Source of the DNA: Arthonia radiata
Lineage: Eukaryota; Ascomycota; Arthoniomycetes; Arthoniales; Arthoniaceae
Length of the DNA stretch: 64,000 nucleotides
Reading direction: 5' to 3'
NCBI GenBank assembly: GCA_002989075.1
Contig: PSQN01000004.1
Span: forward strand, 558,001-622,000
Of the stretch, positions 10,786-22,534 are shown piece by piece. The first letter of the stretch is position 1; every line of letters begins with the position of its first letter. Both the position numbers and the translations under genes were made by a program. The notes below the pieces were generated by a model, which saw only the letters and a program-made list of their open reading frames with translations, made no database searches and was not told the origin of the DNA.

Positions 10786-13352
10786 ATGCGGCGCGCAGCT
10801 TATGTCGGAGTACGTGTTCTTCATCGAGCAACCGGTTGGTGTGTTCGCTAACCGCATCGCAGGCCTCAGTGGCTGCGGCAGCTGCAGTCGTCCTCCGAGC
10901 TTTCCATGAACGACCCAACTTTTACTCCGCAACGGTCTACCTGGGGCAAAGCACAGCATGTCGCATGATCCTCCTGAACATGCTCCTTCTCACGCTCGGA
11001 ACGTCATTATATGGCCTGCAAAGGTTGTTGTACGGACGACTCAGAGCCATCGAGATTGAGCAGCTGTGGGACAAAGCCTGGTATGCAATCACGGAGACTG
11101 CGCTCGCTATGACCACCTTTCGAGATGAGGTCGGAGGGTACTTCTTCTTCATGTTCATGACCCTTCTTGCTGGCAAAGTCTGGGGCTGGATAGGAGAAGG
11201 CCGCGTCGAGACTCTTGAGCAACAACCACCTGCCAATCCGAAGACGTTTTACGCCCGCCTGACGACATCTTTGGTACTCTCGATACTCTTCGATTTGCTG
11301 ATGTTTCGGTATTGTCTGCAAAGCATTCTCGACCAGAGGCATCCTCGGGCAGGCATGATGATCATGTTCGTATTTGAGTTCGCTATCCTTGCAATTAATT
11401 CAGCGTCTACACTGTCAAGATATGGCCTTGCGCTCTATGAGAGGTGGGTAGTACAGAAGCAGACACTAGCTAAGGTCGAAGAACGCCGGGAAGAGATCCG
11501 CGCAGAACGAGCTCTCGCAGCAAGGCGAGCGAATGGTGAGGCCGGCACGGAATCTCGCGCGTCGAGCCCAAGCCCGAACGATCCGATCGAGGTGGACGAG
11601 AACGAGATTGACGTACCGGGCTGGCAGGAAAAAGGCAAATTTGTGCTCTTTCTGGACCTCACCACCGGTATGTTTCCGGCATTCAGCCATTCTTGCTATG
11701 AACTTTACTGACAATGTTGGGCAGACTTTCTCAAGCTTATCTTCTACATGACATTTTTCCTTATACTTATTGTTTTCGCCGGCATACCTATCCACATGTT
11801 CCGGGACCTATTCATAACAACCCGTTCTTTCTTAAAACGGATCAACGACTATCTAAAATACCGGAACGCGACACGAGACATGAACACGAGATACCCCGAT
11901 GCGACAATGGAAGAGTTGCAAAGAGATGGCACTTGCATTATCTGTCGAGAAGATATGAGACCGTGGCAGACGCCGAATGTGACAGAGAGGCCTGAGCCAA
12001 ACCAGGATCGGCCAAATCGCTCACCACCTGACGAGCGCCAGCGACCGAAGAAATTGCCGTGTGGACACATACTACATTTTGGCTGCTTACGGAGCTGGCT
12101 AGAGCGGCAGCAAGTCTGTCCAACATGTCGACGATCGGTCTTGGCTCCTGATCCTCCACGAACCGCACCTGGTCAGGCACCAGCTCGCGATGGCCAGCTG
12201 GGGAATGCTGGCAATGGGCCCGGACACGGCCCACAAGCACAACAGCATCCGCCTGCTCCTGGACAAGGCCCTGGTCAACAACAGCAACCTGGCAACCAGG
12301 CGAATCGTGGATTCGTGCCGGGTATCAATCGCATGCGGACCTTCAATCTAGGTGGCATCCGCTTGACTTTTGCTACTGGACAAGGGGTGAATGTTCGTGA
12401 CGCTATGAATCAGATGCACAATCACGAGCACAATCACCAAGGTACAGCAGCTTCCGCAGGTTCACAGAGCCTTGCACTGAATGGTCCTCAGCCAGGGGGT
12501 ATCTCTACTGAGCTGAGTAACATCGAGCGCCGTCTTGCGCAGGAGTTCAACAGCCTGAACGTCGCCCAGCAAGAGCTGAATCTGGTACGAGCTATGCAAG
12601 GCGAACTTGCACGTCTGCGGATGCTCCAGTCCAACAGCAATGGCTCAGTCGGCACGCCCGGACATCACCACCAATATTCGACAACGACGACAACGTATTA
12701 CATGCCACACATGCCGGCCCCCCAGCAGCAGATCTTGAGCGCTTCCCCTCAGGCGGAGATTCTTCGTTCAGGCGACGCCGGTTTACCAGAAGGAATGACA
12801 CTACCTGAAGGCTGGTCGATGTTGCCACTGGAGCGGATGAACGCACGGCAGCCCACGCGGGCTCAGGCATCAGGCTCAGTATCATCTCCATCGAATGTTG
12901 CTCAGTCTCAGAATCCTCAGCAAGAGCAAGTGCCATCTTTTAATACCAGCTCCCATCAAGGTGACGCGAACGTGGAGGAGGCAGGCGGCGACCAGCACTT
13001 GATTACAGCTTCGAATGGGCCTCGCAGTGATGTGGCATTACGACAGCAACGACCCTCAGAAACACAGCCAATAGAACCGGAAACATCACATGAGCACGCA
13101 TCGAGACAGCTGCAAAGTCAGCCCGCCGAAGAGCCCTCAACAGAGAAGGAGTCGGTCCCAAAGCCACAAAGTTTAGAGCAGGACCCGTCGCCAGCGGAAT
13201 CGACGAGGCAGGACAGAGACGAGCCTGACGTACCGCAATGGTCCTCGGACCGCACTAACGGCTCCGCTTCATCAATGAACGGACATTCGCAAATCGACAA
13301 GGGAAAGGGTCGAGCCGCCCAGGTGGAAGATGCACCCGACGAAGAACGATGA
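10786..13352 (+). CDS. HRD1: ERAD E3 ubiquitin ligase Hrd1/synoviolin
   Basis: Multi-spanning ER-membrane RING-H2 ubiquitin ligase of ER-associated degradation. Exons: 10786-10809 (MRRAAYVG), 10863-11667, 11725-13352; introns of 53 and 57 nt, the first with a GCTAAC branch. 818 residues. The N-terminal half carries the Hrd1 membrane core (VLRAFHERPNFYSATVYLGQ, LWDKAWYAITETALAMTTFR, GYFFFMFMTLLAGK, DFLKLIFYMTFFLILIVFAG). The RING is CIICREDM ... KLPCGHILHFGCLRSWLERQ with CPTC, with a roughly 20-residue insert between the first Cys pair and the rest. The tail is about 400 residues of disordered Gln/Pro-rich sequence. The short first exon was chosen because ASVAAAAAVVLRAF joins directly to MRRAAYVG in frame, while the read-through frame begins with non-homologous sequence. 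Confidence 0.95.
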
Positions 13353-14065
13353 GGTGTGGAAGCACGCATTGTATCGGAATTTTTGCTCACAATTAGCGAG
13401 GCGCCGGGGCTTTTGAGGGCTTGGATTGACGACGCTCCTGGCATGTACATCTAGTTAACATACTCCTGGCTTCTCTTCTGAGGGCACAACAAGTGAGACT
13501 GGTCCGCCTCTAGGCCAGGCCTTTTCACACTTTGCGAACTTTGCGAACTTAGGTCTTGCAGACCTGTGATTCTTCAACGATGGTGCCCCAAGGAGGTAAG
13601 CAAGCAAGCATGCAAGCAACGACCCAGACTGCGGCTGTGCATTTCAGGGGTGGAGTGACGGCCTCTTTGGAAATCGAAAGAGACTCGCTCTTGCGTCATA
13701 CTGGCTGCGCGTATGCCCTTGGCTTGGGCAGTTCTGGAAGTCGCACGCGAGATTTGGGGGCAACCGAGGAATTCTGCTGTGAGACGAAGGCTGAAGAGGC
13801 AGGAAGCGCTTTCCGGTTTTGTGCAGTTGGTGGGCTATTCCCAAGAATGACGCTTGTTCCCGTGACTGCTGCATTCGTCTGCGCGGCTATTTAGTTCTAC
13901 TTGCGAGCTTCCTCTTCTTCTCTTCCTCCTCCACCCAAACACACTTCTTCTCCTCCACACAACAGTCTTCATCGAATGATCACAGCTGCTCACATTCAAG
14001 TTACCGTTGCAAGACCACTAGCAAACCTTTTCCAACAGCGACTACTCTCCACATCTACCTCCATC
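13353..14065. promoter_or_regulatory. Upstream region of the HSP9-like gene
   Basis: About 710 bp, mostly promoter for the heat-shock gene. One AGGGG stress-response-type element is visible at 13646-13650, and a C/T-rich, CCTCC-rich leader precedes the ATG. Open frames here show no family features. Confidence 0.35.
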
Positions 14066-14509
14066 ATGTCTGACCCAGGCCGCAAGGGATTCGGTGACAG
14101 TACGTTCACACGTCCTGCTTCAGCGTGTATGCCAGTCGACTAACGATTCATCACAGAGGTCTCCGAGACCCTGACTCCCGAGTCGACCAAGTCAACCCAG
14201 CAGAAGACCAAGGAGGACTTCACCGACAGTATGTTTCTGGATGCCCTCACATTGAGCATTGAGTGCTTATACTAACCATTTGCCTGCAGTCGGTGACAAG
14301 CTCGGCCGGTCAGTTGTCTTCAGAAATTGTCCCATGCACAATTTACTGACTATCTGTGCAGCTCTGTCCAGACCGATGACTCCAAGTCCACCTCTCAGAA
14401 GGTCACTGACAAGGCCGGCCGCTCCAAGGATGAGCACGCGCACGGTGGAACCGGTGGTAGTGTCATGGATTCCATCAAGAACGCCACTGGATTGGGAGAC
14501 AAGAAGTAA
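14066..14509 (+). CDS. hsp9: HSP9/HSP12-family small heat-shock protein
   Basis: 90-residue LEA-like stress protein that becomes helical on membranes under heat, osmotic or stationary-phase stress. Four exons: 14066-14099, 14157-14228, 14290-14308 (19 nt) and 14362-14509; introns of 57, 61 and 53 nt, the last with a GTCAGT donor. The spliced product starts MSDPGRKGFGDKVSETLTPE, the signature N-terminus of the family, continues STKSTQQKTKEDFTDIGDKL, and ends in NATGLGDKK. Phase is consistent at every junction, and no longer open frame exists, which is why the gene is invisible without splicing. Strongly inducible expression is expected from the family. Confidence 0.9.
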
Positions 14510-15258
14510 TCACTTCAATCACGCCGACCAGCAGTGCACCCCAATTGAGCGATGACTGAATGAGATGGTGCGTATGCACGAGAGCTTCTCAGCATGAGCG
14601 ATAGCAACGTCGAAGATTGACCTAGCATTCTGATACCCCTACGAACCAATACCATTCTCATCAAACATCCAAACCTCTGCCTTCTTGCCTACTTGCTTTC
14701 GAGATGATCTGATAGATGATTTCTCCCTGAAAAGTCTGCAACAACGACTCGCATCACTCGCACGGGATGTTGCGGGGCAGTTACAGCCAATGCCAAGCTT
14801 TGTACCTGACGTCAGAAGCATTGGCCAGAAGCGCAAGGCTTAGTGCGACTGCTGGCCCCCAGTAGCGCCGTTGCTATGGGCGATCTGCCGAGCAACAAGC
14901 GCGCATTTGAGTCCCCAGCCATTTTTTTACGAAAAGACGTGTGGCAGGCAAGCAAGCCACCAGAATTTTCGTCGAACGGCGTCATGGCCGAAAAAGAGTC
15001 TTTGCAAGCTGATGAGTCTCCCTGACCCTTCACATCTTTACACGAACGGCTGCAGAACCTTCCATCTGACCTTCTGTCGTTCGTAGCGTTTCTCGAAGTT
15101 CGTCGCTGGGCAACCAACCCAAGTCCACCTACACACGCAATTCTCAGACGCTTCCCCTGCATTCCACGACCATTATCGAGCCCCTACATTCCTCAGTTGC
15201 CGGCAATACGGCTGGCCACTCCCACAACCATCAAGTCCTGGGGACGTAGAGAGGAGGA
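14510..15258. other. Intergenic region
   Basis: 750 bp between two plus-strand genes: 3' end of the heat-shock gene and promoter of FIG1. Nothing coding recognised. Confidence 0.45.
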
Positions 15259-16233
15259 ATGGCCAGAGCCAGGTTTGGCGTCGGTTTCACCCGTGAGTTT
15301 CATGCTTCTTGAACGTTTAGGATGGCACTGCTAACATGAAGAAGGGTTCATACCGTTCCTGGGCTACCACCACCTGCTTATGATACTAATAGCCATTGCA
15401 ATCGTATTACTATGTGAGTACCTTCTATAGCTTGACCTCCATTACCTCGCTTACATCCACCCAGCATTGTTATTAGCAGGATGCTCCTCATCGTCGCCCG
15501 GCATACCCGGCATCTTCCTCATCAACTTCTACTACCAGCACTACGTCCCTACCTTCGACCCCTCCCAAGTCGACCCAGGTGTTGTCTCCGCGGTCGCCAA
15601 CATCGTCGGCAATGCCATGCTTGAGGTCCGTGTGGGTTACTTTGGCATCTGTATCAACCCTGATGGAGGCTCCTACCTCTGCAGCAATAACGCAACGCAA
15701 TTGGCGGAACAGATCACCATCGACAAAGACCCACTGAACCTCATCTGGGTCGCCAATACCTTCAAGGATAGCATCGTCTTTCCGTACCTGCTGTGAGTAC
15801 TCTTACCCATCCATGTAACGGTACCTAGCGCATACTGAGCACACGTCGTAGCATCATCGCCATCATCTTCGCCTTTATCACCTTCATCCTCCTCGCAACC
15901 TTTCCAGGATGGCACTCCGAGCGCGACCGCGACACCGGCTCTGACGTCGAGATCAAACCATTTCCCTCCCGCGCCGTCTCCCAGATAGCCCTCGCCCTCA
16001 TCTTCATCGCCTCAATCTTCGTGCTGGTGTCAGTCCTCTGGCAGCACACGGCCTCGGTCGCAGCCTCTCAGATAACGAAAGACTTCGGCAACGGCAGCGT
16101 CAAGAGCGGTGTCGGCACAACCGCTATGATTCTGGGCTGGTTTGGCTTCGGATTGCTCGTTGTGGTGACGATAGGGCTGCTAATCATGATCCTGAGTATA
16201 CACTTACTGGACCGTATGCAAGGGGAGGAATAA
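15259..16233 (+). CDS. FIG1: Fig1-family Ca2+ regulator / membrane fusion protein
   Basis: Four-pass membrane protein of the Fig1 family, which supports low-affinity Ca2+ influx and cell fusion during mating or hyphal fusion. Exons: 15259-15292, 15345-15413, 15465-15792, 15852-16233; 270 residues. Membrane segments are LLMILIAIAIVLLSLLLAGC near the N-terminus, IIAIIFAFITFILLATF, QIALALIFIASIFVLVSVLW and the C-terminal WFGFGLLVVVTIGLLIMIL. The extracellular loop contains the family motif region VGYFGICI followed by a second conserved Cys (SYLCSNN). Intron 1 ends in AAGAAG, so acceptors at 15341 or 15344 both keep frame and differ by one codon. Confidence 0.88.
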
Positions 16234-17951
16234 GCAGATGACTGACTGTGTGTAGTACTTGCACTTGTGAAGTGAAGTTCAAGATCATATTTACGACAGA
16301 TTACAGCGATTTTCAGCAGCATTTGCAAGGCGTTAACGGACGACCGTCGGTCGACATTGGATACGAACGAATTTGGACAGACATCATGTTGTGTAGGCTA
16401 CGATTTGGATGTTAGCATATTTGCACCCATCCTCAAATGGACGTCGCGCATATGAGGGAGAAGCATCGAAGATCTGCGGCAATGCTCAGCGGTCATTGTA
16501 CAGATGAGGAGAGTTATCAAGACATCGCGAAGAAAAAGCGACGACAGTTGTGCGCCATCGTCATCAGATGGTCGACACTTGTGTGAGACAAATATTGAAA
16601 GAAACGCCGAACTGGCGATGTTTACCGCCAACTTGCCTCTATTTTCTATCTTGTGGTGCTATCACAGGAAATAATGCAGAGCCTCCACGCGTTCTGTTTC
16701 CGAGTTGTTTCTAAGGCCTCGACGGTCGTCGTAGCGGCGCTGCGCAAATGACGCCTTCTCAAGATGCAATCTTCAAGCCGTGGAGGCTGTGAATGATATG
16801 TCCTATTGACTTTCTTTTGCACTACTATGCACTAGTGACGCGAAAGTCTTCTTGTAGCGCTCACGCCAAGTATGCCTACATACTGAAATCCTGACTTGTA
16901 ATGATGTACCCTTCTCATCATACACCAGACCTCATCGCAGCAGCTGGGCAAAGTGTTTGGTAAAGAAAAGGGGATATCAATCTTGGCACGATGGAAAACC
17001 TTCAGCGGGAGCATCATTGAGGGATGCGGTGCTGTACACACTGATGCCGTTTTGTCCTCTAGTTGATCTGAGATCTCCCAGACGCGAAAAGAAAAGAAAG
17101 GCGAGATATAGGACGCTGCTGGGAACGCCGTTCACTTCATTCGTATGTCATTGTCACTGTCAACACGACGTTTCGTCGACATGCACTTCGTTTCGCTCTC
17201 GATTCGAAGCAATTCAAAGCGATAATCATGTGTTGATGGTGAAAGTCATGCGCGCTCGCTGTGCTCGTCGTGCGCGCTCGTCATCCCGCTATGTCCACTC
17301 ATGCCGTCTTTCGCTTGCCCTCCTTGACTTCTCTCTGTCTCTATATCAGTGTATGTGACTGGAGTGGCTTTGCATCGCGATACGCACCAACGCCTTCGCC
17401 GTCCCGTGCAGTGCGTATCTGTGGTTCCGGCGGAACTTGGAGTCTGTGCCGCGGAGCGAGCGGTAGCGGTAGCTTTTTGGGCGCTTGATGCTGGTTGGAC
17501 CGTCAGCTCTCCGCTCTTTTCTCTCTCGCATGTCGTGTTTATGCAGCCGTTCGCGGATGGGCCTCATGCGGGGAGGGGGGAGCATACCCGTTCTTGTGGG
17601 CTTTCTTGCTCTGGTTGTGCTGGGACGAGTTCTTTGATTCTGTGGCGCGGTCAGTGACATTTTCAGCTGGTAAGGTGAATGTTCGAGACGTACTGGCCAT
17701 GGCGACGGCTTCTGTCTGTGATTTGGAGCTGTGCGTGTGATTGAAATCCTTCCTGTCTCCGTCGCTGAGGTTTTGGCACAAGTGTGTGTTTGAGATGGTC
17801 TAACCCAATCAGGTGTTTCACGATTATCGAACCCCTCGGGTTTAGATCCACCGAGAACCGAAATGTAGCGTCATTCATCCAACTGGCCTCCACTCACCTC
17901 GAGCTCTTCAAGCTTCTCAATGCTCGCACGGCTGGCCAGAGGACCTCAAAG
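16234..17951. other. Long intergenic region
   Basis: 1.7 kb with no gene I can support. Opposed open frames at 17346-17660 lie in GC-rich sequence on both strands and show no family features. The right end should include the promoter and leader of the M28 peptidase gene. Confidence 0.4.
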
Positions 17952-20337
17952 ATGCCGTCTGAAAACACACCTTTACTGGAGTCGGCACCAACCGCACCAT
18001 CTCGCCAGCGGTACCCCCACCAGACACTCCGCCGAGCATGCACATGGTTGTTAGTAGCCGCGCTGGCCGTGGGTCTACCATTAGTCGCATTCTTCGTGGT
18101 CGAGACGCCAAACAAGAAGGCGGATTACGCGAATGGAAGGCCAGACCCCGGATTTGGTCCGCATGAGCATAGAGTCTCCTCGAGCTTGTCCTACAAGGAG
18201 CTTACGGACATTCTGAGGAGCACACCTAATGAGCAAAAAGTCCGCGAATGGAGCCAATACTACACGGCGGGTCCGCATCTGATGGGGCAGAACAAGTCGC
18301 AAGCGGAGTGGACGCGAGACCGGTGGCGGGAGTTTGGCGTTGAGAACGTCGAGCTTGTGTCGTACGATGTGTATTCGAACTACCCCAAGGGCAAGAACCG
18401 TTTGGCGCTGCTTGGGAAGACATCGCGGAAGGATGAGGATGTGGTGTATGAGGCGAAGCTCGAAGAGGATATGCTAGATGAAGACCACACGACGGGGTTG
18501 AAAGACCGGATACCGACATTTCATGGCTATTCGGCTGCGGGGAATGTCACAGGCCGGTTTGTGTATGGCAATTTTGGGAGCTTCAAGGACTTTGAAGAGC
18601 TGCAGCACGCGGGCGTGGAGCTGGAGGGTAAGATCGCGGTGGTCAAGTATGGCAACATCTTCCGCGGGCTGAAAGTGAAGAGGGCGCAAGAGTTGGGTAT
18701 GATTGGTGTGGTGATGTACACGGATCCTGGCGAAGATGGTGTGCAGAGCTGGGATCCGGAGGAGCAGTATCCCAATGGCCCGGCGCGTAATCCGAGTAGT
18801 GTGCAGAGAGGGAGTACGCAGTTTCTTAGTGAGTCTACACGGCCCTCCCACCGTCAGTGATATTAACACTACAGGTTTCGGACCTGGCGACCCCACCACA
18901 CCTGGATATCCTTCAAAACCTGGCGCTCCTCGCGTTGATACTTCCTACGCAATCCCCAATATCCCATCCATTCCTATATCCTATGAAGATGCCATCCCAA
19001 TACTCAAAAGCCTAAATGGCCACGGCCCGGATGCATCCTCCTTCAGCTCACGCTGGCAAGGCGGCGCGCTTGGACCCAAAGGTGTACACTACAACATCGG
19101 CCCATCACCATCCGATCTCACACTGAACCTCGTCAACAACGTCGAGTATGTCACAACGCCCATGTGGAACGTCATTGGTATCATCAATGGGACGATACCC
19201 GACGAAGTTCTCATTCTGGGTAACCACCGCGACGCATGGATTGCAGGCGGCGCAGGTGACCCCAATAGCGGCTCTGCAGCTTTCAACGAGGTCATCCGAT
19301 CCTTCGGCAAGGCCTTGGCTAAGGGTTGGAAGCCACAACGCACGATCATCCTGGCAAGCTGGGATGGTGAGGAGTACGGTCTCGTGGGCTCGACAGAGTG
19401 GGTAGAAGAGTACCTGCCTTGGCTTTCAGAGTCAGCGATTGCATACCTCAATGTTGATGTGGGGACAGCAGGGCCAGACTTCAGAGCTGCCGCCGCGCCG
19501 CTGCTGGACAATGTCCTCATCGACGCGACTCATACAACTCTCTCGCCAAATCAGACCATCAAAGGACAGACAGTCGGCGATCTTTGGAGCGGGCCTATCA
19601 AAACGATGGGCTCTGGATCCGACTTCACCGCATTCCAAGACTTCGCAGGCATTCCGTGTATCGACCTCGGCTTTGGTGAGAACCCGAGCGTGCGAGGTGC
19701 GGTGGGTAAGCCGGTGTATCACTACCACTCCAACTACGACAGTTTCAACTGGATGGAAAGGTTTGGCGACCCAGGATGGCACTACCATGTTGCGATCGCG
19801 AAGGTGTGGTCTTTACTTGCGGCGAACCTGGTAGAAGCTAAGGTGCTGCCCTTCAACGCGACGAACTACGCCAATGCGCTCGACGGCTACGTTGATAAAG
19901 TAGCCAGCATGGCTGAAACTTCCGCGACGAGCTACAAGGTTCCACTGAGGTTGGACAAGCTCCGAAGCGCAATCGACAGCTTCAAAGGCGCGGCAGTGAG
20001 ATTTGACGCTGACGCCAATGCACTCGCATCTCCATTTGGACAATCTCAAATTGCAAACGAGGAACACCGGCTAGCGTTGGAAGCAAAAGCAAAGCATATC
20101 AACAACGCCTATAAGCTGCTCGAGCGGCAGTTCCTGCATAAAGATGGTCTTGACAATCGCTCTTGGTTCAAACACACTGTCTTCGCGCCGGGGCTTTGGA
20201 CCGGGTACAGTGGCGCGACGTTTCCTGGGTTGGTCGAGAGCGTGGAGAGTGGTGATGCGGAAAACTTTTATAAGTGGCAGACGATCATTGCTGGGCAAGT
20301 GGATGAAGCGACGAGGTTGTTGAGTAAAGCGTCATAG
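17952..20337 (+). CDS. M28 peptidase, Vps70 / glutamate carboxypeptidase II-like
   Basis: 779-residue type II membrane protein of the transferrin receptor/glutamate carboxypeptidase group. Exons 17952-18828 and 18875-20337; the 46-nt intron joins TQFLS to FGPGDP. A cytoplasmic tail with a PLLES motif precedes one membrane anchor (about residues 34-54). A PA domain follows (GKIAVVKYGNIFRGLKVKRA), then the zinc-peptidase core: GNHRDAW (His), GDPNSGSA (bridging Asp), SWDGEEYG (catalytic and ligand Glu), YLNVDVG (Asp), YHYHSNYDSF (His). The C-terminal helical dimerisation domain ends the protein. All metal ligands are present, so it should be an active aminopeptidase or carboxypeptidase, likely vacuolar or endosomal like yeast Vps70. 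Confidence 0.93.
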
Positions 20338-20687
20338 GATTGGAGGGTGTTGTTGACTGACAATCAGGCAATGCCACTGAATTGTGCGTGTGATGTAAGA
20401 AAAGAGGCTACGTGTGACGGCTGAAAGCAAGGGTGCTCACTCAAATAGGTCGGAAGTGCCGGGATCTGGCATCTGCGGAGAACAGAAATAAGCGTGCAGA
20501 CGATCGGTACTTGATGCTGCGACAGATAGCAGTACGGCACGCGGGCAAATAGCCCAACACGCTCAATCTTTCACGAGCTGTCCAATACTAACGCGCAATG
20601 TGCATTGTGTAGCATCAATGACTCTGCAGTGTGCACTGCAAGCTAACATTCGTGGTACGAAATCAGCTCCCTAATGTCGCAACAGGC
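20338..20687. other. Convergent intergenic region
   Basis: 350 bp between the 3' ends of the peptidase (+) and the FAD monooxygenase locus (-). Nothing recognised. Confidence 0.5.
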
Positions 20688-22085
20688 CTACGACCTTTGC
20701 AAATAGTCCTCGAGCTCCTGTACAAGGTCGTAGTCAAATTGCCACTTCAGAAAGGCTGGAGACGTAAGGTCGGCGTTCATGTCCGGCTGCATGTCCTCAG
20801 CATCTGCTTTGGTGTCTTTCGGCGCTGGTCCCGCAGCATGTTTAGAAGTCTGAGATTTCTCATCAGATATCGACTGGAATTTCGACTGTATCGAGCCAGA
20901 CAAAACCTTGATTCTTTCTACCCGCGGCATACGAAAATCCTGCCACACACTTGTGACAGCTTCAACGCTAGAGAGATCCCTAGTCGCTTTCAATTTCTTC
21001 TAGTGATGGTCTTTGGCGGGATTCAAAAGGTATGACAACGTTGCGACATCTTCGATGATCTGTGAGAGACCCCGAGCCGCACTCGGAAGCATCGCGTGAG
21101 CGGCATCTCCAAGCAGTATGACGGTACCACTCTCGCTCCTCCAGCTCGGCAGGCTGGGAAGGTAACACAATGTCCAGCGACTGCATCTCTCAACGACAGA
21201 AAGCCATGCCCGAAGTGGGGGAGCGACGTTGTGGTACACCTGGCGGACGTGATTGATATCGCCAACCTAGCGATGATGTATCAGCGGAAACCTCAGTAAC
21301 TTGTTTGGTAACATGTCCTCCGCTCACCTCATCCCACAAGCTATGATTCTTCTCTTCTTCATGAGTTCCCTTTCCAGACCCATTGATGATGAAGTCTTCC
21401 ATATAGACCTCGGTCCCGGCGCCCGAAACAACATGGCGGCCTTGATCACTCCAGACGTCGACAGCACCTTCCGCAGACAGCAGCTTACCGATCTCAGCAT
21501 GGTCACGGACGATATCAAGCGGCAAGTTTGTCTGATAGGTGATCAACCCGTTCACGACAGCTCAAGAGACGGATCCAAGCCTCCAAGAACACGTTCACGC
21601 AGATGCGAACGCACCCCATCCGCGACGATTATGATGTCAGCTTTCACGATCGAGCCATCCTTCAGAACCGCCGCACAAAGGCTCTCATGGACATCGATAA
21701 CAACCACGCCGAAATGTATCCGGACGCCTGGCGTATCCTGCGCTTCTGTGAAGAGGATCTTCTGTGCGCGCTGACGCGTCAAGACCCAATTCGGGTACCG
21801 CGAGTAGCTCTGCATGACTTGTTCGTCAGTGACTTCGCCAGTCAGTAGGCTATGCATCGCGCTCTTCTTTGAGGCTCGCGCCACCGTTTCGAAGTTTTTC
21901 GTTAGGTTCCAGGCATCGAGGTGTCTTGTTCCGTTTGGACGAATCATGAGGCCACCGCCTCGATCTGACAGCGTCTCGCGGCGCTCCATGACTTGAACGG
22001 AATGGCCATCCCGGGCGAGACGAATGGCTGCGAGGAGTCCGGCAAGCCCGCCGCCTGCAATCACGATTGAGAGGGCCTTTTCCAT
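20688..22085 (-). pseudogene. FAD-dependent monooxygenase, apparently disrupted
   Basis: Group A flavin monooxygenase of the salicylate-hydroxylase type. Recognisable parts in order: the FAD-binding GxGxxG start (IVIAGGGLAGLLAAIRLARD), the DG motif (VADGVRSHLRERVLG), the second FAD motif (GDAAHAMLPSAARGLSQIIE) and a C-terminal helix with MPRVERIKVL. One intron is consistent (21327-21267, 61 nt). Two lesions break it. Frame A stops at 21552-21554 while the family sequence continues (NGLITYQTNLPLDIV) in another frame, with no splice pair that fits without removing the DG motif. An in-frame TAG at 21002-21000 lies between NPAKDHH and KKLKATRDLS, after which homologous C-terminal sequence runs on to 20688. 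It faces the NRPS-like gene across 450 bp, so it once probably belonged to that cluster. Sequencing error is an alternative for either lesion. Confidence 0.72.
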
Positions 22086-22534
22086 GTTCGTTGGCTTACA
22101 TATGTGTGTATGCTCTTAATTTATGACACGGCTCCATTCTCCAACGCATCATAGTGGGGGCTAATCCATGCATGAGGCGTAGCGTATGACAAACGCGGAT
22201 TTGGAGCCAGGAATTTGAGGCGTTCAAAGTGCTGCGTTGTTGTGGTTCGAGAAAGGCAAACAATACGAGAAGAATCCAAGCTTTAACTTGCGTATAGTAT
22301 GTTGGTAAAAAGCGGCGTAGCATCTGGTGCGTGTCAGGATGGGTTGCCTCATTGGTAGCTTGACCCTTTACACACGCAGTTCAGAGGCGCAGCCCAATCC
22401 TTGCATATTCATGTGACCTCTGCAAGTTATGGCCTCGCTCCGCTGGAGCTCTTCTGCTTGCTCGATTTTCCAGCCTAGATCATTGCAGGCATACAAATCT
22501 TACTTGAGAGTTCGCAATAAGGAATCCAACAGCA
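22086..22534. promoter_or_regulatory. Divergent region, FAD monooxygenase / NRPS-like reductase
   Basis: 449 bp between divergent starts of two cluster genes, the usual arrangement for a shared bidirectional promoter. I could not assign a specific binding site. Confidence 0.5.

Noticed and set aside
17346-17660. Opposed open frames of about 100 codons
   Set aside because: Both strands open by GC bias, no splice-supported extension and no domain.
21473-21555. 83-nt splice that would repair the FAD monooxygenase frameshift
   Set aside because: It would remove the conserved region after the DG motif, so a true frameshift is more likely.
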